Notes under the pieces: model-generated
Databases searched by the model: none
The model's input: the letters and a program-made list of their open reading frames with translations, nothing else
What the model was told of the DNA's origin: nothing
Shown here: positions 1-10,339 of the stretch, in pieces
Layout of the letters: each line of letters begins with the position of its first letter
Numbering within the stretch: position 1 is the first letter of the stretch
Translations under genes and position numbers: made by a program
Assembly: GCA_025054955.1 (NCBI GenBank)
Contig: JANWZE010000050.1
Span: forward strand, 62,001 to 126,000
Length of the DNA: 64,000 nt
Origin: Blastocatellia bacterium
GTDB lineage: Bacteria > Acidobacteriota > Blastocatellia > HR10 > J050
Direction of reading: 5' to 3'

Positions 1-372
1 CGGTATCTGCCCGGCGGCAGCTACACGAACATGCCGTTTTATCGGTGGCTGGGCACGCGGCTGATTTATCCGCTCTTGTTTTTTCTTGTTACGGGTCGCT
101 GGATGACTGATGCAACCAACGGCTTCCGCGCCTTTCGCATGAGCTTGTTCGATGATCCACGCATCAACCTTCATCAGGACTGGCTATCACAATATGAGAT
201 GGAACCGTACATTCTCTACAAAGCGGTGACTCTTGGGTACAAGGTCAAAGAGGTGCCTGTCAGTAAAACCTATCCAAAGCGTGGCGAAGAGTACACCAAG
301 ATGAAACCGATCACCGGCTGGTGGAGCATCCTACGACCACTCGTCTTGCTGGGCCTGAGAATCAAGCGTTAG
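1..372 (+). CDS. Glycosyltransferase family 2, C-terminal part (5' cut by window)
   Basis: The reading frame is open from base 1 and ends at TAG 370-372, so only the last 123 residues are visible and the true start lies upstream. The fragment resembles the C-terminal half of dolichol-phosphate-mannose-synthase-like GT2 enzymes: a TNGFRAFR motif followed by an acidic loop with QYEMEPYIL, then EVPVSKTYPKRG and a short hydrophobic/basic tail. Such enzymes transfer a sugar from a nucleotide donor to a lipid or polysaccharide acceptor at the cytoplasmic membrane. The substrate cannot be inferred from this fragment. The internal ATG at 31 is not a start, because the frame runs through it. Confidence 0.75.
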   Translation, partial: RYLPGGSYTNMPFYRWLGTRLIYPLLFFLVTGRWMTDATNGFRAFRMSLFDDPRINLHQDWLSQYEMEPYILYKAVTLGYKVKEVPVSKTYPKRGEEYTKMKPITGWWSILRPLVLLGLRIKR

Positions 373-1164
373 AAGGCCACAGGGCCGGATAGACCCAATA
401 GGCGGGCCGTCTTCGGTAGGAGGCAGAAGCCGCATGATACCACGTGCGGAAGATCGCGTTGAGGGAACCAAAAAGCATGGTGGAGCCTGACTGACTGGCA
501 ACGTGCGATCTTCACGCGGCATTTGGGAGCGGCGGCAGTGGCACACCAGAAGGTAGCCACTGCCGTGCAACGTCCAGGAGGGCGTCATCCCAATCCATCG
601 CGAATTCAGTAAGCGCCACCCGTTCCCCTCGTCGGCTCGCTGATGCTTTGCAATCGCTGGTCATGAATGCGCTGCTCTGGCGTGTCTGCATTGCGCCACA
701 CTCGTGTTCGCCCTGTTGCTGGAGGCATTGCCCCTCTGGGAGCGTTGTCACAAGCCGCTTGCGCGGCTCAGCGGAAACGAGCGCAGCATGAATGATCCGG
801 AGGCGCATAGAACATCGTCGGCTGCCGCTTGCGAAAGTCGGCTGCCGCTTGCGAAATTTTGATCCCGCTCTTCATTTCGCTTCATCAAACATAGCCCTTC
901 CCCGGATTATTGGTATGAGGCCTCCGGCAACTGTAAGGAGAAAGCATTACGTGGTGTTGTTGGGTAAATTTCGTTGACAACCAGAGAACGAAGAAGGAAA
1001 ATAATGCCGCTCCTGGTGAATTGTTGAGGAGGTAGTAATACCAATTGCATAGGAAAAGGTCGCGTTTATGAAGCCAAAAAGCAGAGTAGGACCTAAACTG
1101 ATAAGGAGCAATCTGGAGTCCTCACTCGGCGTTGGGTATGAGGTCATGGTGAGGAGGTGCAATC
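373..1164. other. Intergenic region without convincing gene
   Basis: No open frame here has a convincing start, ribosome site or recognisable protein. Seen: a perfect 10-bp hairpin at 533-565 (arms CGGCAGTGGC / GCCACTGCCG); a 20-bp tandem duplication GTCGGCTGCCGCTTGCGAAA at 817-836 and 837-856; and one copy (888-918) of a short dispersed repeat also found at 26959, 33018 and 33076. The stretch before 1165 probably holds the promoter of the next gene, whose ribosome site GAGGAGGTG is clear. Confidence 0.5.
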
Positions 1165-3459
1165 ATGTATTGGCGCAAGCAAAGCCTATTTGTCGTGTTG
1201 CTGTTGGTGGGGGGATTGTTGATCGGGTCGGCGATGCCGCCGTCTCAGTTGATTCACGCGCAAGCAGAGGCAATTCGATTAGACGTTCCACCGGATGGAA
1301 TCACCATTCGGCGTAATCCGCTCATTCTGAGCGGAACCGTGCATGATCCGGCGGTCCAGGTTGTTTACATCAACAAGGTGAATGCTCCGGTGATGGTGTT
1401 GGGGCGGCGACGGACGGATATGCCGGGGGTTCCGTTTCCCGTTGTCAACGGCCGATTCATCGGCTACGCGGCGTTTCTCGGAGTCGGTCCGAACACTGTG
1501 CGTGTTAGTTATTATGATAAGAACAACGTGCTGCGAAGCGTGGACGTGCGGGTTGTCTATAACTCATCGGAATTTGAGGCATTCGATATTGTGCCAGACC
1601 TGCGTGCTGAGTCGTTGCGCCAGCCGGTGGGGCAGCCTGTCGAGTTGTTCATTCGCCTGCGCAATCGGACTTCTCAGAGGGCGATAGGCGTAGCTCGCCT
1701 GGAGCTGAAGAAACCGGACGGAAGCGTTTTGCCGCTCACTCCCATCAACTATACAATCGAGGCAGGCTGGCGACAGGAATTCGCGCCTACGCTCACAGCG
1801 GAGCTGGACCAACTTGGCGTGTACGAAGTGATCCTGACGGTGATGAATCAGCAGGCTCAGGTCGTGTCAAGTGACAATGTTCACTTCGAGGTTTATCGCC
1901 CGCAGGACTTTCCTTTCGTGGATGTATCAGCCCAAGCGGGCATCCGGTTTCTCCACCAACTGGGCGTGCCAGAGGGCGGCGGCGCATCATGGGCCGACTA
2001 TGACAATGATGGGGACGTGGATCTATTTGTCTCCAATTTGGGTGGCCCTGCTCGACTTTATCGCAACAACGGCAACGGCACGTTCACCGATGTGACACAG
2101 GCAGCAGGCTTTCGCGATCAAACGTTTCTGCGAGCGACGCGCGCCGGTGCGTGGGGCGATTACGACAATGACGGCGACCGCGATCTGTTTGTGACAAGTC
2201 CGACGTTGGTTAATCGCCTGTATCGGAATAATGGTAATGGGACATTCACCGACGTATCGGCGGCCGCCGGCATTCGTCCCATTATTGTGAATTCGTTCTC
2301 GGCTGCCTGGGGTGATTACAATGGTGACGGGTATCTGGATTTGTATGTCTCAGGCAATCTCGCGGGAGGATTGCCGCCCGACTTCCAGGTGACGTCTTAT
2401 CCCAACCAGCTCTATCGGAACAATGGCAATGGGACGTTCACCGAGGTCGGTTTACAACTGGGCGTCGCCAATCTGGGGCCAACACTCGCCTGTCAGTGGG
2501 TAGACTATGATTATGATGGCGACGTGGACTTGTTCGTCATCAACGATTTCAGCGCGTTCACGGAGTTTCCCGGTACGATCTATCGCAACGATGGGCCTGA
2601 TCCGCAGCGCGGCTGGAGATTCACCGACATCGGACGCGAAACCGGATTTCATGACGTGCCACTATTCGGGATGGGCTTCACGATGGGTGATTACGATGAC
2701 GATGGTGATCAAGACTACTTCGTGTCCAATCTGGGGATTCCCTGTCTGTTCCGCAATGACGGAGGCTTTTTCTCCGACGCAACCTTGGATGCCGGAATTA
2801 CGGCTTATCTTGTGTCAAGTGGTCCGTTCAGTCAGCCACTACCCGGGGCGTTTCCGCATGTCGGCTGGATTGCCAATACATGGGGTGTGCAGTTCTGGGA
2901 CTATGACCTGGACGGCTGGCTAGACCTCTACATTGCTTCCAGTGGAATGAACATGGAAAATTTCCCGATTGCCCCGTTCAATCCAAATTGGATTTATCGC
3001 AACAACCGCGACGGAACGTTCACCGACGTTTCACAGGTCCTCGGCTTGGATCATCCGGGCCGGACGCGCGGCGTTGCTATGGCCGATTACGACAATGACG
3101 GTGACCTGGATGTTTATCTAGCCAACAACGATCAATATGGCGTTTTGTTGAGAAATGATCTGCGCACTGGCAATAACTGGATCAAGGTGGAGCTGCGTGG
3201 CACCGTCAGCAACCGCGATGCCATCGGTTCGCGCATCGTGCTGGAAGCAGGCGGCCGCCGGCAGATTCGTCTCTATCCAGATTCTGACCCACAAACTTCA
3301 CAAACGCCGCTTGAGCAGGTCTTCGGGTTGGGTCAGGCAACGAAGGTAGATCGCATCACTATTTACTGGCCCAGCGGCATTGTTCAAACGCTCACGGATA
3401 TTGATCCAAGCGCGTATGGGCCGGCTCACAAGCTGATTGTGACTGAACCGACTCGCTGA
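1165..3459 (+). CDS. Secreted FG-GAP/VCBS repeat protein with ASPIC/UnbV C-terminal domain
   Basis: A 764-residue exported protein. Residues 1-32 are a signal peptide (basic MYWRKQ, then a Leu/Val core, cleavage near HAQA). Residues ~35-245 look like two beta-sandwich domains. Residues ~250-650 carry repeated calcium-binding FG-GAP/VCBS blades, each with an Asp-rich loop (DYDNDGDVDLFV) followed by LYRNNGNGTFTDV. Residues ~665-760 are the UnbV/ASPIC module (NWIKVELRG, IYWPSGIVQTL). The family is secreted or surface-bound and thought to act in calcium-dependent adhesion or protein binding, with no defined reaction. The start is fixed by GAGGAGGTG eight bases upstream. It may form a two-gene unit with the propeller protein that follows 109 bases downstream. 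Confidence 0.85.
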   Translation: MYWRKQSLFVVLLLVGGLLIGSAMPPSQLIHAQAEAIRLDVPPDGITIRRNPLILSGTVHDPAVQVVYINKVNAPVMVLGRRRTDMPGVPFPVVNGRFIGYAAFLGVGPNTVRVSYYDKNNVLRSVDVRVVYNSSEFEAFDIVPDLRAESLRQPVGQPVELFIRLRNRTSQRAIGVARLELKKPDGSVLPLTPINYTIEAGWRQEFAPTLTAELDQLGVYEVILTVMNQQAQVVSSDNVHFEVYRPQDFPFVDVSAQAGIRFLHQLGVPEGGGASWADYDNDGDVDLFVSNLGGPARLYRNNGNGTFTDVTQAAGFRDQTFLRATRAGAWGDYDNDGDRDLFVTSPTLVNRLYRNNGNGTFTDVSAAAGIRPIIVNSFSAAWGDYNGDGYLDLYVSGNLAGGLPPDFQVTSYPNQLYRNNGNGTFTEVGLQLGVANLGPTLACQWVDYDYDGDVDLFVINDFSAFTEFPGTIYRNDGPDPQRGWRFTDIGRETGFHDVPLFGMGFTMGDYDDDGDQDYFVSNLGIPCLFRNDGGFFSDATLDAGITAYLVSSGPFSQPLPGAFPHVGWIANTWGVQFWDYDLDGWLDLYIASSGMNMENFPIAPFNPNWIYRNNRDGTFTDVSQVLGLDHPGRTRGVAMADYDNDGDLDVYLANNDQYGVLLRNDLRTGNNWIKVELRGTVSNRDAIGSRIVLEAGGRRQIRLYPDSDPQTSQTPLEQVFGLGQATKVDRITIYWPSGIVQTLTDIDPSAYGPAHKLIVTEPTR

Positions 3460-3476
3460 AAACTGTGCATGTGTCT

Positions 3477-3504
3477 CGGGCGCAGCCAATACGGCTTGCG
3501 CCCG
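3477..3504 (+). terminator. GC-rich hairpin after the UnbV gene
   Basis: The stem CGGGCGCAGCC pairs with GGCTTGCGCCCG (one bulged T) over a 5-base loop, 18 bases after the stop codon at 3459. There is no T-tract behind it, so it may attenuate or stabilise the transcript rather than terminate it fully. Confidence 0.4.
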
Positions 3505-3568
3505 TCATGAAAAAGGCATAGAGGTGGTTTCACGGATGTTGTGCCTTACCTAGGAAGGAGGTTAGAGG

Positions 3569-6364
3569 ATGAACCGGCAAGTCAAAACTATCAAGCTTAT
3601 CGCTTTGACGTGTGTGGCCTCGACGTTCGCGCTGCTGGCGTTGGATATGCGCTCTGTCTCATCTGATTTTGAGCGACGGTCGCTCGTGCCTGTGCAATCG
3701 TTTGCGCGTGTCTCGCAACCGGGCGACATGGATGGAGGCAACTTCAAAAAGCTGGATAGCTTTCTCTCAAAATACTACGACCCAGCCAATGGGCTGGGCG
3801 CTCCGGGCGTGGATGCTGTCGGTCAGCCATTGCGCAATCATCCGCACGGGCTGGCGCTAACGCCTGACGGACGCAAGCTCTATGTCACGTTTGAAGGCAA
3901 TGACTCAGAGCCACGCAACATTGTGGCCGTGATTGACACTGCCACCAACACCAAGCAGAAAGAAATCGTTGTTGGATTGAGACCGCTTGGCGTTGAAATT
4001 GACCCGAGCGGTCGTTGGGCTGTTGTGGCTAATCAATACTCGAATTGGCTTTCGATCATTGACACGACAACCGATGAGGTAGCTCGCGAGATTCAGACAT
4101 TTTTCTATGCGCAAGACATCGCGTTCAATGCGCGCGGCGATCGCATGTTTGTCAGCAACAAGGCACTGGATAACGTGCACGTTTACAGCTTCGATGCTCG
4201 TAGTGGTCAGGCCACATTGCTCAGTGAGATTCCTATTCATATTTCCAATCAACCGTTCGACCTTGGCGATGATCCGCGGGATGGCCCTTATGGCACGGGC
4301 GGCACAAAGCAGAATTTGGCCAGCTTGGGCTTGCCTCCCGACGTGGTTGATCCGGAGTTTACTCGCCTGTTAACAAACTGCAATCCGCGCGACATGGCGA
4401 TTGTCGGTCGGTACCTTTACGTGGCTACGATCAATGGTCTTGGCGTCGCGATCATTGACATTGAGCAAGGAAAACAAGTCGACTCGATAGACCTGAATTC
4501 ACCGGCTTGGGGTATTAGTGCGGCGGGGCCGTTCGTGTTTATCGGCACGGGCGGTCGGTTTGCACAAGTGGTGACCAGCGAACGGTCGTTGAATGAGAAG
4601 AACAAACGTGATCCCATGCAGAATGAGATCGCCGTTGTGGATGTGCGACGCGACCCGTTCAATCTGATCATGCGATATACGAGCCTGCCTAGTCCACCGA
4701 ATGGACCGCCTGGCGGGCCGCCGCTCACACTGGAGCAAGCCCGCGCCTTGCTTGTGCCGGCTACTGGCGAAGCGCCGTACCTATCGGCGTTCGGCGATGC
4801 CAGCGTCCCCACCACGGATTCCAATCGCGATAACCTGCCCACGTTGGTTGACGGCGCGATTCCCAATCAAATGACGACGTTTGGCAACCTGCTGTTTGTC
4901 ACGATGGAAGCGTCCGATCAACTGGAAGTCTACCGCATCAATCCCGACGCTACCGATGCCCGGAACATCCTGGCTCGCTTGCCGGCGTCGTCGGCGTTCA
5001 CCAATTCCGGTCAGCTTGCATTTCCCAGCGCGATCAATCGTCAGGCCAATTACGACAATGGGTTTACCGATCGCCGACCGATTGATACGGCCAACTTCAT
5101 TACCGGCGATGCCAACCCTGAGTTCTTCAATGGCCGACGACCGCAAGAAGTCGTTGTCAGCTCCGATGGCCGACGTGCGTATGTCGCCAATATGTTGGGC
5201 GAATCGGTCGCTGTCTTCGATGTGACGGCGGATGGACTGCGCTATGCCGCCCACATTGACCTGACGATTGCTGAGTATCCGCGTTTCCCGGCCACCCTGG
5301 CTGAGATGGGCGAAGACTTCTTCACCTCGTCGCGCATTGTGCTGGATCGCAACTTCACCTGCTTGACCTGTCATCCAGCCATCGGCACTGATTCAAAGCC
5401 GTGGAAAGCGGGCAGCGCGCCGGGCAATACCATGCGCGATGTGCTCTCGGCGCGCAATCAGCGTGACGCCTTCCCCTTTTACAACAGTGGCACACGCGTC
5501 CATGCAGAGACATTCCGTGCTGCGTTGCGTGATTTCAGTCCTGACTCGGTTTTCGGCGGTGATCTGGATACGTCTCCGCTGGATACTGACGGCGATGGCG
5601 TTTTAGAAGTGCTCGATCGAGGCTACGCGCGAGCGTTCCTCTACCGGAATAACTTCATGACGCTGGAGCGGTGCGGTGTGGGTACGGAGTACGTCAATGC
5701 TGCGATAGGCGCTTTCTTGGAAGCAGAGCCGCGCTTGTTGGCGAATCCGTTCAAGGAGCCGGATGGGTCATACTCGTCGCGGGTCATCATCGGTTATGAT
5801 GCGCAAGACCGTCCGATCATCGGCGATGCGCGAGCAGGCGAGGCCATCTTTCGCGCGCGCGGCTGCGCCGTCTGCCACACGCCGCCGACGTTCACCAACA
5901 ACGCATTGATGACACTGGATGCCCTCGATCCATTGCTGACCTTGTGGGATATGGACGGTGACGGGATCCCTGACGGCGTCGTGCCCAGCTTGGAGATGGA
6001 TATTGATTTCATATACACCACGACATTCGACGTTAACGAATCGCTCCTTTACAGCGTGCCCGTTGAACGCGGCTCAACGAACGGCGGTGATCGCGATCTC
6101 CGGTTGTTTGTGGCTGACATTGACCGTGTTGATCCCAGGAGCCCGCTCAGTGGTCGCCCGTTTGTCAATAATACGGCCGATGCCCGTAATGTGCGGGTCA
6201 AGCCGTTGCGTGGTATATGGGATACACCGCCTTATCTCCATCATGGTCGAGCAGCGACGCTGCTGGATGTCTTGACCACGTTTGCCACTGCAGAACATCG
6301 AATGGTGGGCTTGACGCCGACTGAGGCAATACACCTAGCGGCGTTCCTACACTCCATCGAGTAG
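3569..6364 (+). CDS. Secreted beta-propeller / di-heme cytochrome c peroxidase (MauG)-like protein
   Basis: A 931-residue protein with an N-terminal hydrophobic export signal (residues ~8-28). Residues ~85-580 have YVTN/40-residue propeller features (LTPDGRKLYVTFEG, VSSDGRRAYVANM). Two CXXCH heme-c motifs follow, CLTCH near residue 598 and CAVCH near 766, in the layout of the bacterial di-heme cytochrome c peroxidase/MauG family, ending with a DTPPYLHHGRA segment. Such proteins sit in the periplasm and use peroxide or perform oxidative modification. A propeller fused to a MauG-like domain is a known arrangement in Acidobacteria and Planctomycetes, with unknown substrate. The start is supported by GGAAGGAGG 13 bases upstream. 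It probably accompanies the upstream UnbV gene. Confidence 0.82.
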   Translation: MNRQVKTIKLIALTCVASTFALLALDMRSVSSDFERRSLVPVQSFARVSQPGDMDGGNFKKLDSFLSKYYDPANGLGAPGVDAVGQPLRNHPHGLALTPDGRKLYVTFEGNDSEPRNIVAVIDTATNTKQKEIVVGLRPLGVEIDPSGRWAVVANQYSNWLSIIDTTTDEVAREIQTFFYAQDIAFNARGDRMFVSNKALDNVHVYSFDARSGQATLLSEIPIHISNQPFDLGDDPRDGPYGTGGTKQNLASLGLPPDVVDPEFTRLLTNCNPRDMAIVGRYLYVATINGLGVAIIDIEQGKQVDSIDLNSPAWGISAAGPFVFIGTGGRFAQVVTSERSLNEKNKRDPMQNEIAVVDVRRDPFNLIMRYTSLPSPPNGPPGGPPLTLEQARALLVPATGEAPYLSAFGDASVPTTDSNRDNLPTLVDGAIPNQMTTFGNLLFVTMEASDQLEVYRINPDATDARNILARLPASSAFTNSGQLAFPSAINRQANYDNGFTDRRPIDTANFITGDANPEFFNGRRPQEVVVSSDGRRAYVANMLGESVAVFDVTADGLRYAAHIDLTIAEYPRFPATLAEMGEDFFTSSRIVLDRNFTCLTCHPAIGTDSKPWKAGSAPGNTMRDVLSARNQRDAFPFYNSGTRVHAETFRAALRDFSPDSVFGGDLDTSPLDTDGDGVLEVLDRGYARAFLYRNNFMTLERCGVGTEYVNAAIGAFLEAEPRLLANPFKEPDGSYSSRVIIGYDAQDRPIIGDARAGEAIFRARGCAVCHTPPTFTNNALMTLDALDPLLTLWDMDGDGIPDGVVPSLEMDIDFIYTTTFDVNESLLYSVPVERGSTNGGDRDLRLFVADIDRVDPRSPLSGRPFVNNTADARNVRVKPLRGIWDTPPYLHHGRAATLLDVLTTFATAEHRMVGLTPTEAIHLAAFLHSIE

Positions 6365-6374
6365 GCAAGAGCAA

Positions 6375-6411
6375 TCAACAAGGCGACCCAAGGCAGGGGT
6401 CGCCTTGTTGA
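6375..6411. terminator. Long perfect hairpin between convergent genes
   Basis: A perfect 15-bp stem (TCAACAAGGCGACCC / GGGTCGCCTTGTTGA) with a 7-base loop lies 11 bases after the propeller gene. The gene that follows is on the opposite strand, so this is a candidate bidirectional terminator. It has no T-run on either side. The remaining bases to 6672 show nothing I can identify. Confidence 0.55.
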
Positions 6412-6672
6412 TCCAGCCAGACGACCGGTAATTCTCTCTCGTTTGTTATTGGGTAATCCCGCCCCGCCTCGAAACGACGACAAGAGTCCGCCGCGCGAAT
6501 ACCACAGTGTGACGAGCGTTGAACAACGCCTTCGATTAGTCTTGATCTGTCACGCGGCACGCTGCGCACGCAGCGAGCAACATGCTCGTCTCACCCTGCG
6601 TTTCATTTTCCTCGAATCGAAGGCGCCAGGTGCTCTTGCTGGTTGCTTTCCATCATCGGTGTACAGCATGAA

Positions 6673-7992
6673 TCACGACGGCGGATTGTTGATTGCCTCT
6701 GATTGATCGAGTTGGCGAATTTTCAGGTAGAGCATCGCGCAGACAAAGAGAATCACGCCGAGCGAAACGGCCAATCCTTTGCGTCGAAATTGAAGCTCAT
6801 TGAGCGCGGCATAACCGGCCTGTGTCGCATTTATGGCAATGTTCATGCCTGCTTCTATTGTTTTATCAATCTCTGGGCTTGTGACGTTGTGAATGAGCAC
6901 GCGTGCATGCGTCAGACTGTCGCGGGCGGCGTTCAATTCAAATTTGGGGCGGCTCACTTCCATGCCAGCCCGTTCAGCGCGAGCGAGGATGGCTTGAGCT
7001 GTCTCAATTTGCTGACGAAGTTGATCCAGACGTTGCGCTAACTGGCTGGCCACCACATATCCTTTGTCGCCCTCAGCGTGGCACATGATGCAGGTCGAGT
7101 TTTCGCTTGTGCCCAGCATGGCATCGGTGGGGCGAACGATGTCGTGATTGTTATGGCAGGTAACGCACGCCGCCTGTTTCATCTCAGCAAACGGCGCTTG
7201 ATGAGGGCTGGCGTCGAACAACTCAGCCTGACGAACATGACATTGGCCACATACATTGGCGACCGACGAGACGCCCGGCGGCGTGGCTCCATGATTGCCG
7301 TGACAATCATTGCAGGAAGGGGCCGCCAGGTCTTGCTGCGCCATGAGGGCCTGACCGTGCACGCTGCGTTGATAGAGGTCGAACTGATCAGTCCGAATTT
7401 TGTACTGGCTCATGTACGCTCGATCAGCATGACAATGAGCGCAGGTGTTCGCTACATTCGTGGCGTAGACGGGCGAAGTCGGATCATTGACGGCCTTGAT
7501 GTCGTGAACGCTGTGACAACTGACGCAGGTGGCCACTTTGGTGTCGCCCTTTCGATTGAGTTGACCGTGCACGCTGGTTTGATATTCGCTCCACTGGTCG
7601 GTGCGAGCCTGCGGATTGAATCGCCTCATGTAGTTGAGATCAGCATGACACTTGGCGCAAAATTTGCCCACGTCGGCTGGCTTGGGTTTGCCGATGAAGC
7701 CTTTTGCAGGGTCCATCGCCGCGTGCATGTTTCCATCGGTTCCCAATGTGGGATCACCGCCGTGACAATCGGCGCAGGAGAGTCCTCGCTGGGTGTGAAT
7801 GTCATTAGCGATGAGTTGGGATGGTTTGTCTGACAGCTCCGTGTGACATTGCACGCACGAATCCACTTGCGCTCGGCTCGCCGCTGACGTCAATGTCATG
7901 ATGAATGCGACAGCCGTGAGAACTAACACGCCGCATTTGAGCATGCTGCCTTTTGCCTTCCTCATTCTCTTTTCCGCTTTGTCGGGTGTCAT
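6673..7992 (-). CDS. Membrane-anchored nine-heme cytochrome c
   Basis: A 439-residue protein with a signal/anchor at residues ~18-42 and nine CXXCH heme-binding motifs at about 46, 73, 112, 156, 184, 227, 248, 276 and 301. A helical segment (~315-400) and a C-terminal membrane helix (~406-425) follow. It is the last gene of a Rieske, cytochrome b, multiheme cytochrome operon, so it probably takes the place of cytochrome c1 as electron acceptor of a quinol-oxidising bc complex on the periplasmic side. A longer frame extends to 8238, but ATG 7992 is preferred. It has a GGAGGT site upstream and overlaps the stop of cytochrome b as ATGA, which implies coupled translation. Spacing varies from 19 to 43 residues between motifs, so the fold is NrfH/c554-like only by analogy. 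Confidence 0.9.
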   Translation of the reverse strand: MTPDKAEKRMRKAKGSMLKCGVLVLTAVAFIMTLTSAASRAQVDSCVQCHTELSDKPSQLIANDIHTQRGLSCADCHGGDPTLGTDGNMHAAMDPAKGFIGKPKPADVGKFCAKCHADLNYMRRFNPQARTDQWSEYQTSVHGQLNRKGDTKVATCVSCHSVHDIKAVNDPTSPVYATNVANTCAHCHADRAYMSQYKIRTDQFDLYQRSVHGQALMAQQDLAAPSCNDCHGNHGATPPGVSSVANVCGQCHVRQAELFDASPHQAPFAEMKQAACVTCHNNHDIVRPTDAMLGTSENSTCIMCHAEGDKGYVVASQLAQRLDQLRQQIETAQAILARAERAGMEVSRPKFELNAARDSLTHARVLIHNVTSPEIDKTIEAGMNIAINATQAGYAALNELQFRRKGLAVSLGVILFVCAMLYLKIRQLDQSEAINNPPS

Positions 7993-9083
7993 GGTTCCGA
8001 CCTCCAGGGAGCCAGCGCCAGAAGCGTCATCACGGCCATGTAGGCGATGACAATGATCCCGATGGCTGTGAAAAGCGGACTGCGTTTCTCTTGCGCGGAT
8101 TTTCGGTCCAGGAATGGAACAAACAGCCAGAAAATAGCCCCCAGCATGAATGCCACCACGCCGACTGTCTCGCCTTCCATGAATAGGACATGACTGGGAA
8201 TATACTTGAGCGTTTGAAACATGAAGAGGTAATACCATTCAGGGCGAATCCCGGCGGGGGCCGGGGCAAACGGATCGGCCTTTTCGCCTAGTTCCCATGG
8301 ATAGATGGCCGCCAAAGCCGCCAGCACGGCCACTGCGATTAACCATCCCAAGAGATCGCGCAACAGGAAATGGGGAACGAACTTCATCTTCCGCTGGGGC
8401 GGCGGCATTCCCACCGGCACACTCATGCCGAGCACCTGGACCAGCAATAAATGAAGGCCCAATATGATGGTGGTGAGGGCTGGCAGGATCGCTACGTGGA
8501 AACCAAAGAAGCGCGTCAGTGTGGCACCTGTCACATCATCTCCGCCACGCAAAAAACGGAGAAGAAAACCGCCAATGAGCGGCACGTCACCAGCAATGTC
8601 GCTGCCAACTTTGGTGGCGAAATACGCCAGTTCGTTCCAGGGCAGTAAATAACCGCTGAAGCCAAACGCCAGCGCCAGAAAGAGCAGCAGCACACCCGTC
8701 ATCCATGTCAACTCGCGCGGCGGGCGATAGGCTTTGAGCAGAAAGACACTGAACATGTGGATGAACAGTGTGGCAATCATCAGGTTGGCCGACCAACTAT
8801 GAATGGAGCGGATAAGCCAGCCAAATCGCACTTCCGTCATGATGAACTGCACGCTCTCGAACGCCTGTTCGGGGCTGGGGCGATAGTACAGCAGCAACAG
8901 CATGCCCGTTCCCACCTGCACGAAAAACAGGAAGAGGGTCATTCCGCCAAAGTAATACCAGATCGTGTGCCGATGGATAGGAATTTCCTTCTTGCGGATG
9001 AACTCTTGCCAGCTTTGTAGTGGCAACCGCTCCTGCAACCATCCGCGAATTCCTCTTCCGGATTCAGCCTTCACGTATTCCAT
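7989..9083 (-). CDS. Cytochrome b of a bc-type quinol oxidoreductase
   Basis: A 364-residue integral membrane protein with about eight helices. Four heme-ligand histidines are recognisable: [10 protein letters not shown] and ATLFIHM in the second helix, FFGFHVA and ILGLHLL in the fourth. The Qo-site PEWYYLF motif is intact, so both the N-terminal (b6-like) and the C-terminal (subunit IV-like) halves are in one chain. It oxidises quinol and passes electrons to the Rieske protein and the b hemes. The start ATG 9083 has an AAGGAG site seven bases upstream. An upstream extension to 9161 in frame would run into the Rieske gene and is rejected. It lies 25 bases after the Rieske gene and overlaps the nine-heme gene by 4 bases. 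Confidence 0.92.
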   Translation of the reverse strand: MEYVKAESGRGIRGWLQERLPLQSWQEFIRKKEIPIHRHTIWYYFGGMTLFLFFVQVGTGMLLLLYYRPSPEQAFESVQFIMTEVRFGWLIRSIHSWSANLMIATLFIHMFSVFLLKAYRPPRELTWMTGVLLLFLALAFGFSGYLLPWNELAYFATKVGSDIAGDVPLIGGFLLRFLRGGDDVTGATLTRFFGFHVAILPALTTIILGLHLLLVQVLGMSVPVGMPPPQRKMKFVPHFLLRDLLGWLIAVAVLAALAAIYPWELGEKADPFAPAPAGIRPEWYYLFMFQTLKYIPSHVLFMEGETVGVVAFMLGAIFWLFVPFLDRKSAQEKRSPLFTAIGIIVIAYMAVMTLLALAPWRSEP

Positions 9084-9108
9084 TTGGAGGCTCCTTGCGG
9101 TTGAACGT

Positions 9109-9552
9109 TCAGGCTTTCGAGACAACGATGTCCTCGCCGCGCAGGTTGACTTTATAAACATCCAGTGGACGTGGAGGCGGCCCGCCGGTGTTGCGGCCTG
9201 TCAGGTCGTATTGTCCATTGTGGCAGGCGCACCAGATTTGTTTCCTGTCAGGGCGATACTGAACGATGCAATCCAGGTGTGTGCAGGTGGCCGCAAAGGC
9301 GCGATACTCGCCGCTGGCCGTGTAGATAAGAATGCCGGGCGCGCTACCGAATTTGAAAATTTTCGCCGAATTGGGTTTTAACTCGCCAACTTTTCCGGCG
9401 ACGACGCTGTTTTGCTCGGCTTCAGCGACCTTCGGTGGAATGAGAAATTCAATGACAGGATAGATCACCGAGATGAGCGTCGCCACCAGTCCACTGCCCA
9501 AAAGGATGTCAATGAACCGTCGCCGTTCAACATCAAGACCTGTCTTCTCCAT
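9109..9552 (-). CDS. Rieske [2Fe-2S] iron-sulfur protein
   Basis: A 147-residue Rieske subunit with a twin-arginine-like N-terminus ([13 protein letters not shown]) leading into one membrane helix (~12-38). The soluble cluster domain has the two ligand boxes CTHLDC (~90) and CACHNGQYD (~107), followed by a GGPPPRPL Pro loop. It accepts electrons from quinol at the Qo site and hands them to the cytochrome c partner, here presumably the nine-heme protein two genes on. An AGGGAGA ribosome site lies just ahead of ATG 9552. It is the first gene of the three-gene bc operon. Confidence 0.93.
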   Translation of the reverse strand: MEKTGLDVERRRFIDILLGSGLVATLISVIYPVIEFLIPPKVAEAEQNSVVAGKVGELKPNSAKIFKFGSAPGILIYTASGEYRAFAATCTHLDCIVQYRPDRKQIWCACHNGQYDLTGRNTGGPPPRPLDVYKVNLRGEDIVVSKA

Positions 9553-9841
9553 ACGGAGTATCTCCCTGAAAGTGACATGTCATCTGTACCGCAGCAGCAG
9601 TGAGTGGGAAGGGCAAAATGCGTGCCAAGCTGTGGGATTTTCACTGCACTGATCGGCAAGTGATTTAAGCGGACAGTCGTGAGATTGAATCGAAAGAGTC
9701 GAAAGAAAGCCACTTAGCCGAGGTCAACATGCTTTTCAGGCAGGTCGCGTCCGGGCGTTTCGGTTAGCCGGCGGCTCTCGCGGGAAAGCGCGAGTGGGTA
9801 TCTATTCGTAGGGAATCTCACCCAGGGCGGGTGATATGACG

Positions 9842-10256
9842 TGGGAATCGCTCATGACCCAGGCTCACCACGACTGATGCAAGATAAATTCTTTTGCGTC
9901 GTTCGGGAGTTTCGCGGCCTCATTTTTCGTGGGAATCGCCCATGAGCGCCACGCTCGCCACGAAGCATGAAAATGGTTATTTGCAGAGGAGTCGGGCGGC
10001 CACGGCGAGCCGCCCGTACAGGGTGGCTGTGGGCTCGCGTTTTTGCCAGGAAAGCGGGCAGGCAGCGAGGCCTGTATGGGGGCCTCGCTGTGGGCCCCCG
10101 CGTCGAATGCGTCTGAGCGGATAGAACCGAATTCTTCAACCCGCAATTGGTACTGTCCATCTGTGTTCAGCAGTGGTGTTTCCGAGGAATCGCTCAAATG
10201 TTATTTTCAAAGGAATCGCCCATGAGCTCCGCGCTGGCCACGAACCATGAAAATAC
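9842..10256 (+). repeat. Degenerate repeat cluster in an 880-bp gene-free stretch
   Basis: The stretch 9553-10434 has no credible gene. It holds three diverged copies of a ~45-bp unit (about 9842-9890, 9928-9973 and 10210-10256) built around GGAATCGCCCATGAGC, then GCCACGAANCATGAAAAT. Between them lies a GC-rich block (9996-10105) with two related inverted segments (CGGCGAGCCGCCCGTACAGG and GCGAGGCCTGTATGG). It looks like decayed non-coding repeats. No origin, RNA gene or promoter could be assigned apart from the region just upstream of Rieske at 9553. Confidence 0.5.
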
Positions 10257-10339
10257 AATTCTTTCGTGAGATTCTGTGTTTCGTGGGGCTCAGTTTTCGT
10301 GCGAGAGACCAGCCGAAAGGATTTGATTGCTCATGGTCC

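Noticed and set aside
512-808. 98-aa minus-strand frame in the first gap
   Set aside because: No ribosome site, no recognisable motif, and it overlaps the hairpin at 533-565 and tandem duplications.
7078-7833. 251-aa + strand frame
   Set aside because: Antisense of the nine-heme cytochrome gene, with no start site or recognisable protein.
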